Positions 15,581 to 22,693 of a stretch of DNA of 51,319 nt are shown in pieces. The notes under the pieces are model-generated. The model was given only the letters and a program-made list of their open reading frames with translations. It was not told where the DNA came from and made no database searches. This stretch comes from an uncultured Pseudomonadota bacterium (GTDB taxonomy: Bacteria; Pseudomonadota; Alphaproteobacteria; RF32; CAG-239). Location of the stretch: assembly GCA_902763905.1 (NCBI GenBank), contig CACWUA010000011.1, positions 1 to 51,319 of the forward strand. Reading direction: 5' to 3'. Every line of letters begins with the position of its first letter. Positions within the stretch are counted from its first letter, which is position 1. The translations under genes were made by a program, and so were the position numbers.

Positions 15581-17149
15581 ATGTTACGCATCAATAATAT
15601 TAAAATGCCGCTGACGGCAACAGATGACGATTTAAAGAAATCGGCGGCGGAAAAATTGCATTGTCGGGTTGAAGAAATCCGCGATTTTACCGTTTCCAAA
15701 AAGTCGGTTGATGCGCGTAACAAGCATAATGTGCACTTTGTTTACAGCGTGGATTGCAATTTTGCAAACAGAAAACCGGCGGATAAAGATATAGAGGTTC
15801 TGCCGACGGAAGAAAAGTTGACTTTCAAGATAAAAAATGACGGAGTGCGGCCGGTTGTGGTCGGGAGCGGTCCGGCCGGAATGTTTGCCGGTTTGGCTCT
15901 GGCCGAGGCCGGATTAAAGCCGATTATTTTGGAGCGTGGCGCTGATGTGGATACGCGCCGGCAAAAGGTTGAGTTATTTTGGCAGACCGGCAGTTTGGAT
16001 ACGGAAACCAATGTGCAATTCGGCGAAGGCGGTGCCGGTACTTTTTCCGACGGCAAACTGATGAGCGGGATTAAAAAAGATAAATTTACCGCCAAAGTTA
16101 TGCACGAATTATACAAAGCCGGTGCGCCCGCCGAAATTTTGTATTTGGCCAAGCCGCATATCGGTACGGATAATTTACGGATTGTGGTACGCAATATTCG
16201 TCGCAAAATTGAAGAACTCGGCGGAGAATATCGTTTTTGCAGCAAGTTGGAAGATTTGATAATTAAGGACTCGCGGCTGACGGCAATAAAAATCAGGCAC
16301 GGCGGGGAAGTTTATGAATTGCAGGCGTCGCGGCTTTTTCTGGCAATCGGTCACAGTGCGCGCGATACGTTTGAAATGTTGCATCGTTGCGGTGTTTATA
16401 TGACGCAAAAACCGTTTTCGGTAGGGGCGCGAATCGAGCATAAACAAGCGATGATTAATGCGGCTCAATACGGAGCGGCGGCGCAAAGCCCGTATTTGGG
16501 GGCGGCCGATTATAAATTGGCGGTACATTTGCCGAACGGGCGCTCGGTATATACATTTTGTATGTGTCCGGGCGGTACGGTGGTGGCGGCGGCTTCGGAA
16601 GAAGGGCGCGTGGTTACTAACGGTATGAGCGAGTTTGCCCGCGATAAGGAAAATGCCAATGCCGCGCTGTTGGTCGGAGTGGGCGAGACCGATTTCGGCA
16701 GTAAGCATCCGCTGGCCGGTATGTATTTTCAGCGCAAGTTGGAAGAACGGGCGTTTGTTTTGGGCGGAAAGAATTATCATGCGCCGGCACAAACGGTCGG
16801 GGATTTTTTGCAAGAAAAAGCGAGCTCACACGGTGGCGAGGTGCGGCCGAGTTATGCGCCGGAAGTAGCGTGGTGCGATTTGGGGGCACTTTATCCGGCA
16901 GAGATTGCGGCGGCCATGCGCTCGGGAATTGCCGAGATGGCAAAAAAGTTGCGCGGGTTTGATACTCATGATGCGGTACTGACCGGTGTAGAAACCCGCA
17001 GTTCGTCGCCGGTGCGGATTGTGCGCGACGACACCATGCAATGCAATATTCGCGGTATATTTCCGTGCGGCGAGGGGGCAGGATATGCCGGCGGGATAAC
17101 CTCATCCGCCGCCGATGCACTGAAAGTTGTATTTTCCCTTTGTGATTAG
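15581..17149 (+). CDS. FAD-dependent dehydrogenase (COG2509-type NAD(P)/FAD protein)
   Basis: A large cytoplasmic flavoprotein of about 522 residues. An N-terminal 90-residue domain (KKSAAEKLHCRVEEIRDFTVSKKSVDAR) precedes the FAD-binding Rossmann motif PVVVGSGPAGMFAGLALAEAG, with its acidic end at LERG. Family landmarks follow: QFGEGGAGTFSDGKL, LFLAIGHSARDTFEML, FSVGARIEHKQ, FCMCPGGTVVAAASE and GVETRSSSPVRI. The C-terminal FAD contact is GIFPCGEGAGYAGGI. The frame extends to a TTG at 15569, but AGAGGG just before the ATG at 15581 favours that start. This family occurs widely in bacteria and chloroplasts without an agreed substrate. A run with no coding sequence follows. Confidence 0.88.
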   Translation: MLRINNIKMPLTATDDDLKKSAAEKLHCRVEEIRDFTVSKKSVDARNKHNVHFVYSVDCNFANRKPADKDIEVLPTEEKLTFKIKNDGVRPVVVGSGPAGMFAGLALAEAGLKPIILERGADVDTRRQKVELFWQTGSLDTETNVQFGEGGAGTFSDGKLMSGIKKDKFTAKVMHELYKAGAPAEILYLAKPHIGTDNLRIVVRNIRRKIEELGGEYRFCSKLEDLIIKDSRLTAIKIRHGGEVYELQASRLFLAIGHSARDTFEMLHRCGVYMTQKPFSVGARIEHKQAMINAAQYGAAAQSPYLGAADYKLAVHLPNGRSVYTFCMCPGGTVVAAASEEGRVVTNGMSEFARDKENANAALLVGVGETDFGSKHPLAGMYFQRKLEERAFVLGGKNYHAPAQTVGDFLQEKASSHGGEVRPSYAPEVAWCDLGALYPAEIAAAMRSGIAEMAKKLRGFDTHDAVLTGVETRSSSPVRIVRDDTMQCNIRGIFPCGEGAGYAGGITSSAADALKVVFSLCD

Positions 17150-17363
17150 AAATCGGTAGTAAAACGCTATCAAACAACCTCCCAAATTTTTCGAGAACAC
17201 ATAGCTTTTTCGAGATTTTCTCTGTCCGGTGCTTAAATCATAACAATGCAATTACTAGTGCCTTTTTATGATGTTCCTTAAATAATTAAACATTGTAATT
17301 TGATTGTTAAGTGCAATATTGGATAAAAATTATCACAAAAGCAAGAAAAATTGTTTTCCTATC

Positions 17364-17392
17364 TTGACAAATTTTTTGGCTAATCGTATAAT
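17364..17392 (+). promoter_or_regulatory. Near-consensus sigma-70 promoter with a roughly 220-nt leader
   Basis: TTGACA (17364-17369) and TATAAT (17387-17392) are separated by exactly 17 bp. Transcription from about 17399 would leave about 220 nt of untranslated leader before the ATG at 17619. The stretch 17150-17363 is AT-rich and I see nothing else in it. Confidence 0.8.
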
Positions 17393-17511
17393 GACTATGT
17401 TTTACGAGTAATTATATTCTATAATGATGATTTACTATTATCTGATTAGGGCTTAGGCACTATAGGGTGATGTGACGGTATTTCAGAATTGGTTTTGATT
17501 ATGTTCGGAGC

Positions 17512-17566
17512 AGATTGTCTGTCTGATAGCTGCTTCGTGCAGGTATTAAGTTCCCCCAGACAATCT
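17512..17566 (+). promoter_or_regulatory. Long structured leader hairpin upstream of 17619
   Basis: A perfect 10-bp stem (AGATTGTCTG at 17512-17521 with CAGACAATCT at 17557-17566) encloses an inner CTGC-TTCGT-GCAG hairpin. It is not followed by a T-run, so it is not a simple terminator. I could not match it to a riboswitch class I know. There is no Shine-Dalgarno before the downstream ATG. Confidence 0.55.
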
Positions 17567-17618
17567 TAACAACTTTTGCCTACGAGGAACTGGGCGAGCC
17601 TTCAAAAATTTTTATATT

Positions 17619-18365
17619 ATGGCTACTACAAACTCAAAGTCATTTTTTGACTTACCAGTGACAACACAACTTGTTTATTTAATTTTAACACTGTTGGGAT
17701 TTGGGTTTCTTCTAATTCTCAATCCTATCACGCTGTTCGTGCTGAACATCTTCAAGCCCCGTTGGGCGAATGATTTTGCGCACTCTGATGAACTTTACAG
17801 CGAACGATGCCAAAAGTTCTTTACATGGCAGGCTAAGAAATGGCCGTGGCACTGGGCAAAGTGGTGGTACACTAGCAAGGAGATAGGTTGTATGGCTGAG
17901 ATGAAGCAGTTGGATTACTACTACAAAGTCAATCACTCAATCAAAACTCTCAACTCAATGTCTATCGGCTCTTCCGCTAAGGTTATAGGCAGAGATTTTG
18001 AAGCATTCAAAAAGGATATTGCAAATATCAATATGAGCTACAATCTCTTTTGCGCCTTTATCCGTGCAAGCATTGAAAAAGACGATATGTCAGCTCTGGG
18101 AGATTACCTTAAGCGCGGAACGCTTCCGAAAGATCAGGTTAAGATTTTATCGGAATATGCCAGTGACAGCACTTCTGGTATTTACAGCAACACTTGGTTG
18201 GCGTTGGTCTTCTACGACTACGTTGAGCGTTGTGGTCTCGGCAAAGAATTGTTCAAAACCATCTTAGAGCGTCCAAGTTCTGCCAAATTCAAGGCAGAAG
18301 TAGAAAAAAGGCTTGATGCCTATAATCTACGTGTGTGCAAGTATGCGACAAAATATTTGTCGTAA
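17619..18365 (+). CDS. Unrecognised membrane-anchored protein (248 aa)
   Basis: One strong N-terminal hydrophobic segment (LVYLILTLLGFGFLLILNPITLFVLNIF, within 19-46) is followed by a Trp-rich juxtamembrane region FFTWQAKKWPWHWAKWWY and then a soluble helical domain of about 160 residues, probably cytoplasmic. No family is recognised. The ATG lies in an A/T-rich context with no Shine-Dalgarno (TTATATTATGGCT). It is the first gene of the accessory block, with its own near-consensus promoter and terminator. The Trp cluster and long structured leader set it apart from the housekeeping genes around the block. Confidence 0.65.
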   Translation: MATTNSKSFFDLPVTTQLVYLILTLLGFGFLLILNPITLFVLNIFKPRWANDFAHSDELYSERCQKFFTWQAKKWPWHWAKWWYTSKEIGCMAEMKQLDYYYKVNHSIKTLNSMSIGSSAKVIGRDFEAFKKDIANINMSYNLFCAFIRASIEKDDMSALGDYLKRGTLPKDQVKILSEYASDSTSGIYSNTWLALVFYDYVERCGLGKELFKTILERPSSAKFKAEVEKRLDAYNLRVCKYATKYLS

Positions 18366-18381
18366 TATTTGACACCATAAT

Positions 18382-18417
18382 AAAAAGCTGTCGGAGTAAA
18401 ATCCGGCGGCTTTTTTT
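18382..18417 (+). terminator. Rho-independent terminator after 17619-18365
   Basis: AAGCTGTCGGA pairs imperfectly with TCCGGCGGCTT, followed by seven Ts. Confidence 0.8.
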
Positions 18418-18439
18418 GGTACTTTGACGTATAAAACTC

Positions 18440-18594
18440 TTGCTTTATAGAAAATTTTCGTCTAATGTAGCGGACATCAATCTATTATGAAGATATTTTT
18501 ATAAGATATGCATACCATCGGGAGAGGCTTATCTTTAACAATTTAAGCAAGCCGGAGAGAACCTCCGCTCGTTAAAGTCGAGAAAATTTCGCGT
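18440..18594 (+). promoter_or_regulatory. Promoter-leader module A
   Basis: The putative promoter is TTGCTT (18440-18445), a 17-bp spacer and TAATGT (18463-18468), then a roughly 120-nt leader. The leader's 3' part (18547-18582) forms two hairpins, CGGAG-AGAAC-CTCCG and CTCG-TTAAAGT-CGAG. This 36-nt piece recurs with one change at 20856-20891 in module C. The promoter core and the following ATCAATCTATTATGAAGATA segment recur in modules B and C. Confidence 0.65.
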
Positions 18595-19236
18595 ATGAAA
18601 AAGTTACTTTTTCTGTTAGCTATGCTCTTACTTCCTTTGGTGGTATCAGCGCAAGAGTTCCTCAAAATTGAGGTTGCTGAGTTTGAATTCGTCTGTACGG
18701 ACGATTCATGGTTTTTTCACAAGTGCGACAAAGGCTTCAGATGTCCTACGGAAATTATTCTTTCCAACGGAGAGAAATTACGTCGTTTCAAAGGACACAG
18801 TAATCGCAAATCATACCAAAAATGGTTTGATTCCCGTGGTAAAATTTGCAAAACGGATGTATTTAATCTGAAAGAAGATTTTTCCAAGGATAAGACGTTT
18901 ATATATCATACCGGAAATGTCTATTTGCTCGCATCAATGAATTATGAGAGAACTTACACGATAAAAGAAATAACAGTGCGTGAAGTCAAAAGGGAAAATG
19001 AAGCATCACTTAACGGTAACTTTAGCTTGACCTCTTTCTTTTTCTTGCACTCCAAAGGAAAAATTTCCGGTTCCATGCGAGGAGGCACAAAAACAGTTGT
19101 CAATGTCTTCTTTGAAAATGGAGGATATGCATCAATTGATGCTTCTGATGACCCCATTTGGTTGGAGGCCAAAGCCGGAATGAAAGTCAAGTTGTATATA
19201 CTTCGTGACACAAAACTGTATGAACTTATCTTATAG
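18595..19236 (+). CDS. Secreted/periplasmic protein of unknown function (213 aa)
   Basis: A classical signal peptide MKKLLFLLAMLLLPLVVSAQ opens the protein (the SAQ-EF cleavage site is likely). The mature part is beta-rich with Cys at FVCTDD, HKCDKGFRCPTE and GKICKTD, suggesting two disulphides. Its tail (WLEAKAGMKVKLYILRDTKLYELIL) is followed by the stop. No family is recognised. It is alone between leader module A and a terminator. There is no Shine-Dalgarno immediately before the ATG (TTTCGCGTATG). Confidence 0.7.
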   Translation: MKKLLFLLAMLLLPLVVSAQEFLKIEVAEFEFVCTDDSWFFHKCDKGFRCPTEIILSNGEKLRRFKGHSNRKSYQKWFDSRGKICKTDVFNLKEDFSKDKTFIYHTGNVYLLASMNYERTYTIKEITVREVKRENEASLNGNFSLTSFFFLHSKGKISGSMRGGTKTVVNVFFENGGYASIDASDDPIWLEAKAGMKVKLYILRDTKLYELIL

Positions 19237-19250
19237 CTTACTTAGTTAAG

Positions 19251-19287
19251 GAAATCCGCTGAACTTTGTGTTCCGCGGATTTTTTTG
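19251..19287 (+). terminator. Rho-independent terminator after 18595-19236
   Basis: AAATCCGC and GCGGATTT pair around a 15-nt loop and are followed by Ts. Confidence 0.75.
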
Positions 19288-19308
19288 TTGCCCTTAAAAT
19301 CATAAAGA

Positions 19309-19410
19309 GTCATCGCTCGCTTTGCCGCAAGGCAAATGCGTCAAGCGATCTACAAATTATTTGAGAAGCGGAAGATGCCTTGACGATTCCTGTCGGAATC
19401 GAGGCATGAC
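19309..19410. repeat. Palindromic intergenic element, GTCAT...ATGAC type
   Basis: The outer ends GTCAT and ATGAC are complementary. Inside are two hairpins: TCGCT..TTTGCC-GCAA-GGCAAA..AGCGA and TGCCTTGACGATTCC-TGTC-GGAATCGAGGCA. The same layout (complementary outer ends, two inner hairpins) occurs at 26477-26590. It looks like a dispersed repeat of the kind common in host-associated alphaproteobacteria. Confidence 0.65.
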
Positions 19411-19448
19411 ATTATATATCGCCACGAGGGATTTTTTTATAAAAACTC

Positions 19449-19624
19449 TTGCTTTATAGAAAATTTTCGTCTAGCATAGCGGGTATCAATCAAATTATGA
19501 AGATATAATTGGAAATTGGTTCTTTGTTTTAAGCAAAGAATACATATATCAGTAATCGTTTAATTTTAAGATATAAACATTTAACAGACAGCTTGCCTGC
19601 GGTAAAAGCCCGTGCAATTACATT
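19449..19624 (+). promoter_or_regulatory. Promoter-leader module B
   Basis: TTGCTT (19449-19454), a 17-bp spacer and TAGCAT (19472-19477) form the promoter. The mid-leader block 19508-19565 contains the hairpin TTCTTTGTTT/AAGCAAAG and is nearly identical to 20789-20846 in module C. The 36-nt CGGAG/CTCCG piece present in A and C is missing and replaced by another sequence. Immediately upstream, 19420-19440 repeats only the right arm of the terminator found at 20679-20719, which marks a duplication breakpoint. Confidence 0.65.
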
Positions 19625-20158
19625 ATGGGAAAGATTAAAGATTTCTTCAGTAAATGGTTCGATGAGGAAGTTGGGTGGTGTATTCTCCTCTTTCTCGTTA
19701 TCGCCGCGGTCATAATCGGCGTTGAGAGCTTGCTCTTTTGGATTGGCGGATTGTTCCCGTCGGTCGAGAACTTAGGTCTTACGATTGATGCCATTCTCTT
19801 TATGTTACTTGTTTTACCCGCTTTTATCGGGGCAGGATTGACTAATCATAAGGGAAACGGCAATATCCTCGTGGGATTGACGGCAATTATGGGAATTTAT
19901 ATCAGTGTTGTCTGGTATTTCCACGCAGGCATCTTGGTCGGCTGTATCGTTTTGCTTTATTTAGCCATCTGGCGGTTGCACAAAGCAGGTGCTGACACAT
20001 TGTGGCTCGGTTGCGGAGCATACAGCTATGTGTGCTATAGTATCGGTGCATACTGTGCGATGATTTTCAACGGTCTTGAACCGGCGATTAATATCTATGG
20101 TATTGTTACGCTTATCATTGCGGCTATCTGCATCTTGTTTATACCTGCGAGTGAGTAA
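19625..20158 (+). CDS. Multi-pass membrane protein, paralog 1
   Basis: It has 177 residues and about five hydrophobic segments. It shares long similar stretches with the protein at 21548-22105: IGVESLLFWIGGLFPSVENLG against IGVQSLLVKIGGLFPSIEYLG (each cut to 20 or so residues), and YSIGAYCAMIFNGLEPAINIYGI against the same motif there. The N-terminus is a short basic amphipathic helix (GKIKDFFSKWFDEE). The family is unknown to me. It is first in an apparent three-gene unit with 20159 and 20446, and the next ATG directly follows its stop. No Shine-Dalgarno is seen (ATTACATTATGGG). Confidence 0.7.
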   Translation: MGKIKDFFSKWFDEEVGWCILLFLVIAAVIIGVESLLFWIGGLFPSVENLGLTIDAILFMLLVLPAFIGAGLTNHKGNGNILVGLTAIMGIYISVVWYFHAGILVGCIVLLYLAIWRLHKAGADTLWLGCGAYSYVCYSIGAYCAMIFNGLEPAINIYGIVTLIIAAICILFIPASE

Positions 20159-20431
20159 ATGTTAAATATTAAAACGTTATTGCTTATGATAACTGACAGA
20201 AAAAAGGCTTTGTTGCATTTAGTGCAAATACAGCAAGGCAATTGGGTAGATGCCCAATCTCAGATTGAGCCGGAATTGCTGCAACAGTTCTACAACTTGG
20301 GCTTTATTCGGCACGTTGATGACAAATGGCAAATCACTTCTATCGGGATTAAGCAGTCGCTGTTCTATCGCGACCCTACTCCCGAGGAAGCAGAACAAGG
20401 TCGCCAAATGTATAAATTAGGTATTCAATAA
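20159..20431 (+). CDS. Small soluble protein, possibly winged-helix-like (90 aa)
   Basis: The ATG follows the previous gene's TAA without a gap (TAAATG), so it is translationally coupled. The sequence has a helical N-terminus (RKKALLHLVQIQQGNWVDAQ), then ELLQQFYNLGFIRHVDDKWQITSIG, which reads like the recognition helix plus wing of a small winged helix. It ends in EEAEQGRQMYKLGIQ. The fold is a guess from pattern only. No database family is recognised. Confidence 0.55.
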   Translation: MLNIKTLLLMITDRKKALLHLVQIQQGNWVDAQSQIEPELLQQFYNLGFIRHVDDKWQITSIGIKQSLFYRDPTPEEAEQGRQMYKLGIQ

Positions 20432-20445
20432 AACTTTAAGTGCTT

Positions 20446-20667
20446 ATGGAATACAGTTTTACGGAAGTCTATGTAGAGCCTTGCGCCGGAGCGGATTTGT
20501 CAGCAATGGTGCGAGAGATGTGCGCATTAAGCAAAAAAATAGAACTGCCGGTAATAACGAAGTTTAACGGTCATGAGATTACCGTTACGCCGGATACCGA
20601 CGTTAGTAGTGCTATAAATGCGTACTTCTTGGCTAAATCCAAAAAGCGAAGAAAGAAACGTAAATAA
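20446..20667 (+). CDS. Small protein with a basic tail (73 aa)
   Basis: I start at the ATG in the GTGCTTATG context at 20446, matching the starts at 14071 and 22423; an in-frame GTG lies at 20440. The sequence EYSFTEVYVEPCAGADLSAM leads into a compact alpha/beta-looking domain and ends in KSKKRRKKRK, a strongly basic tail that could bind nucleic acid or membrane. It is the last gene before a strong terminator. No family is recognised. Confidence 0.5.
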   Translation: MEYSFTEVYVEPCAGADLSAMVREMCALSKKIELPVITKFNGHEITVTPDTDVSSAINAYFLAKSKKRRKKRK

Positions 20668-20678
20668 ATGAACTGATT

Positions 20679-20719
20679 AAAAAATCCCCCGTCGCTTAAC
20701 CGCCACGAGGGATTTTTTT
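20679..20719 (+). terminator. Rho-independent terminator ending the 19625-20667 unit
   Basis: AAATCCC(C)CGT pairs with ACG(A)GGGATTT, followed by seven Ts. A copy of only its right arm lies upstream of module B. Confidence 0.8.
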
Positions 20720-20730
20720 ATAAATAACTC

Positions 20731-20902
20731 TTGCTTTATAGAAAATTTTCGTCTAGCATGGCGGGTATCAATCTATTATGAAGATACTATTGGAAATCGG
20801 TTCTTTGTTTGAAACAAAGGATACATATATCAGTAATCGTTTAATTAATTCTAATGCAAGCCGGAGAGAACCTCCGCTCGTTAAAGCCGAGACAAAGAGC
20901 TT
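20731..20902 (+). promoter_or_regulatory. Promoter-leader module C (hybrid of A and B)
   Basis: TTGCTT (20731-20736), a 17-bp spacer and TAGCAT (20754-20759) match module B. The mid-leader block 20789-20846 is shared with B, and the 36-nt double-hairpin block 20856-20891 is shared with A. It therefore contains every part seen in the other two modules. Confidence 0.65.
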
Positions 20903-21535
20903 ATGAGAAATTCAATTTATGAAATTTACAGAGCTTTACGCCATTTCGGTGTATCTACCGACGAAGTCAGTGCTATCGCAGAAAGCTACAAAATGTGGAC
21001 TGCTATAAATGTAACTGAGAATTTCGGTTTTGTGTATATCATCGACGGAACTTTGTGTTCCATACCTATCTACCCTGATAAAGAAGCAAATAAAGAATTT
21101 ATCGGTTTTGAGATAGGCGGTACATTCTATCTTAATAGGTTTGCAACCGCTACAAGTGACAATATCGCCAATTCTTTAGCTCAGCTTAAACTTGATTGCA
21201 ATATACCAAATGAAATAGAGCTTGAACTTCCGACATTGAGAGAACTCAAAATCTTAAAGCGATATGTTGTTAAATGGCTTTTCCTGTATACTGGATCCAG
21301 CTGGTTCGAAGATAGATGGATTAAACCAGAACCCAAATATCCGAAATATTCTTTAGCGATTTCTTCCTGCACAGAATTTGAAGCATTTAAGCCTGTTAAG
21401 AAGCAATCGGCTGTTGTTCATCCGGTTATTCATAATAGTTCACACACTTTTATCGGCCGCATGAATCACTACGGTATTCCTAATAAAAAAACAATGACAA
21501 AGTATCAGCATTTGCTTGCAAGTATTAAACATTAA
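20903..21535 (+). CDS. Unrecognised soluble protein (210 aa)
   Basis: It starts MRNSIYEIYRALRHFGVSTDE, a helical segment, followed by a probable mixed alpha/beta domain (NFGFVYIIDGTLCSIPIYPD, FIGFEIGGTFYLNRF). A basic C-terminus includes HPVIHNSSHTFIGRMNHYG. There is no signal peptide or membrane segment. Only a weak GAG precedes the CTTATG start. It leads the unit that contains membrane paralog 2 and the carrier-protein-like gene. The function is unknown. Confidence 0.6.
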   Translation: MRNSIYEIYRALRHFGVSTDEVSAIAESYKMWTAINVTENFGFVYIIDGTLCSIPIYPDKEANKEFIGFEIGGTFYLNRFATATSDNIANSLAQLKLDCNIPNEIELELPTLRELKILKRYVVKWLFLYTGSSWFEDRWIKPEPKYPKYSLAISSCTEFEAFKPVKKQSAVVHPVIHNSSHTFIGRMNHYGIPNKKTMTKYQHLLASIKH

Positions 21536-21547
21536 AAAGTTATAGCT

Positions 21548-22105
21548 ATGAGAAAGAATGAAAATTTCTTGACTCTATGGGTTGATGGTGAGTTTTGTTT
21601 GGGTATTCCACTTTTTCTCATCATTTCTGCACTTTCAATCGGTGTTCAGAGCCTGTTGGTGAAGATTGGCGGATTGTTCCCGTCGATCGAATATTTAGGT
21701 ATTGCAATTGACGCTATTTTTGCGGAGATATTGCTTCTGCTTATGTATATCAAAATAGACCTGATACGCTTTACAATAGGACAAAGAGACAAAGAAAACC
21801 TGATGGGCGGCTTTTTAGCTGAACAGGCGGTTATTTATCTCTACGTTGTTGGCTGGGGACACTGGCTGGTGCTTGCTATCGGTCTTATATTGTTGTCGTC
21901 TTCAGTATCACTTTCGGAATATGAATATCATCGTGAATGTTCGGAAGTTTATGAGGCAAAATGTGTTTGTTTGCTCTATAGCATAGGAGCTTATGTTGCA
22001 TTGCTTTTCAATGGCATTGAGCCGGCAGCAAATATCTACGGTATCATCGTTCTCTCGATTGTAACATTGATTATGTGGTTTGCACCTAAACTGTTAAAAC
22101 GTTAA
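21548..22105 (+). CDS. Multi-pass membrane protein, paralog 2
   Basis: It has 185 residues and is clearly paralogous to 19625-20158: IGVQSLLVKIGGLFPSIEYLG in the first third and YSIGAYVALLFNGIEPAANIYG near the C-terminus align without gaps to paralog 1. The middle differs, with a charged loop RFTIGQRDKENLMGG and SLSEYEYHRECSEVYEAKC. About five membrane segments are expected. Together the pair define a small lineage-specific family. It sits 12 bp after 20903-21535 and 5 bp before the carrier-like gene, with no Shine-Dalgarno (AGTTATAGCTATG). Confidence 0.7.
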   Translation: MRKNENFLTLWVDGEFCLGIPLFLIISALSIGVQSLLVKIGGLFPSIEYLGIAIDAIFAEILLLLMYIKIDLIRFTIGQRDKENLMGGFLAEQAVIYLYVVGWGHWLVLAIGLILLSSSVSLSEYEYHRECSEVYEAKCVCLLYSIGAYVALLFNGIEPAANIYGIIVLSIVTLIMWFAPKLLKR

Positions 22106-22110
22106 CGCGT

Positions 22111-22416
22111 ATGAAAGAGATTGGTGTAACTGAGGTTCGGAAGATTTTGCTGGAAGTACTTAGTGAATATACCGGACTTTGTGAAGGCATTGCAAGTATG
22201 CAAAGTATGCCCGATGATAAGCTGCTGAAGACGAATCTTTGTGATGAGTTCGGTATGAGTTCGTTGGATTTTGAAGATATGTTTGATGAGCTGTATAACC
22301 TTTATGGTATAATCGTTGACATATATAATCCTCTGATGGAATACCCATTCAACAAAGAGCAGACCGTGCAGAGCTTCATTGATACGGTCAACTATCATCT
22401 GAGTATTAATGCGTAA
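22111..22416 (+). CDS. Acyl-carrier-protein-like protein (101 aa)
   Basis: The middle of the protein, TNLCDEFGMSSLDFEDMFDE at 41-60 then LYNLYGI, follows the pattern of the carrier-protein family: a loop ending in [DN]S-L-[DE] at the start of helix II, then an acidic helix and a short beta-like turn. Ser51 would be the phosphopantetheine site, although the usual preceding Asp is Ser here. Total length, acidity and the helix pattern (VRKILLEVLSEYTGL at the N-terminus) also fit. No ketosynthase, ligase or transferase is adjacent, so the acyl or aminoacyl group it might carry is unknown. Five bp separate it from the membrane paralog gene upstream. Confidence 0.5.
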   Translation: MKEIGVTEVRKILLEVLSEYTGLCEGIASMQSMPDDKLLKTNLCDEFGMSSLDFEDMFDELYNLYGIIVDIYNPLMEYPFNKEQTVQSFIDTVNYHLSINA

Positions 22417-22422
22417 GTGCTT

Positions 22423-22614
22423 ATGACAAAGAAAAAAGTTGAAGAAGTTCCCGAGCATATCCGAAGATTTAAGGAAATCTACAATCGGTATCAGCGAAAC
22501 TACACTATTATAGTGTTGCTCGGACTTGCGGCGGTGTTTGCCGTCCATGCCGCCGACGGTTTGGCTCTCATTGCTTTCTTCTTTTGCAATGCCCATATGC
22601 CGTGGCTGTTCTGA
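22423..22614 (+). CDS. Small membrane protein, last gene of the accessory unit (63 aa)
   Basis: It starts MTKKKVEEVPEHIRRFKEIY, a basic amphipathic region, followed by one hydrophobic hairpin (TIIVLLGLAAVFAVHA and ALIAFFFCNAHMPWLF). The start is again in the GTGCTTATG context just after the previous stop. No family is recognised. Confidence 0.5.
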   Translation: MTKKKVEEVPEHIRRFKEIYNRYQRNYTIIVLLGLAAVFAVHAADGLALIAFFFCNAHMPWLF

Positions 22615-22631
22615 TTACGATGTATAAACTT

Positions 22632-22674
22632 TAAAAAAATCCGCTTTAGGCAACCACCTTAAGCGGATTTTTTA
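22632..22674. terminator. Bidirectional terminator between the accessory block and thrS
   Basis: A perfect AAATCCGCTT/AAGCGGATTT stem with a 13-nt loop is flanked by A and T runs. It serves the plus-strand unit ending at 22614 and minus-strand thrS ending at 22694. Confidence 0.85.
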
Positions 22675-22693
22675 TTGTTCGTCTCGGAAAGCT

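Noticed and set aside
17512..17566. Leader hairpin as a known riboswitch, SRP RNA or 6S RNA
   Set aside because: None of the conserved sequences of those classes that I know are present; it is listed as unclassified.
22102..22596. 164-codon minus-strand frame opposite the carrier-like and small membrane genes
   Set aside because: The plus-strand genes have tight operon spacing and coupled starts. The minus frame is His/Ile/Phe-rich and lacks a ribosome-binding site.
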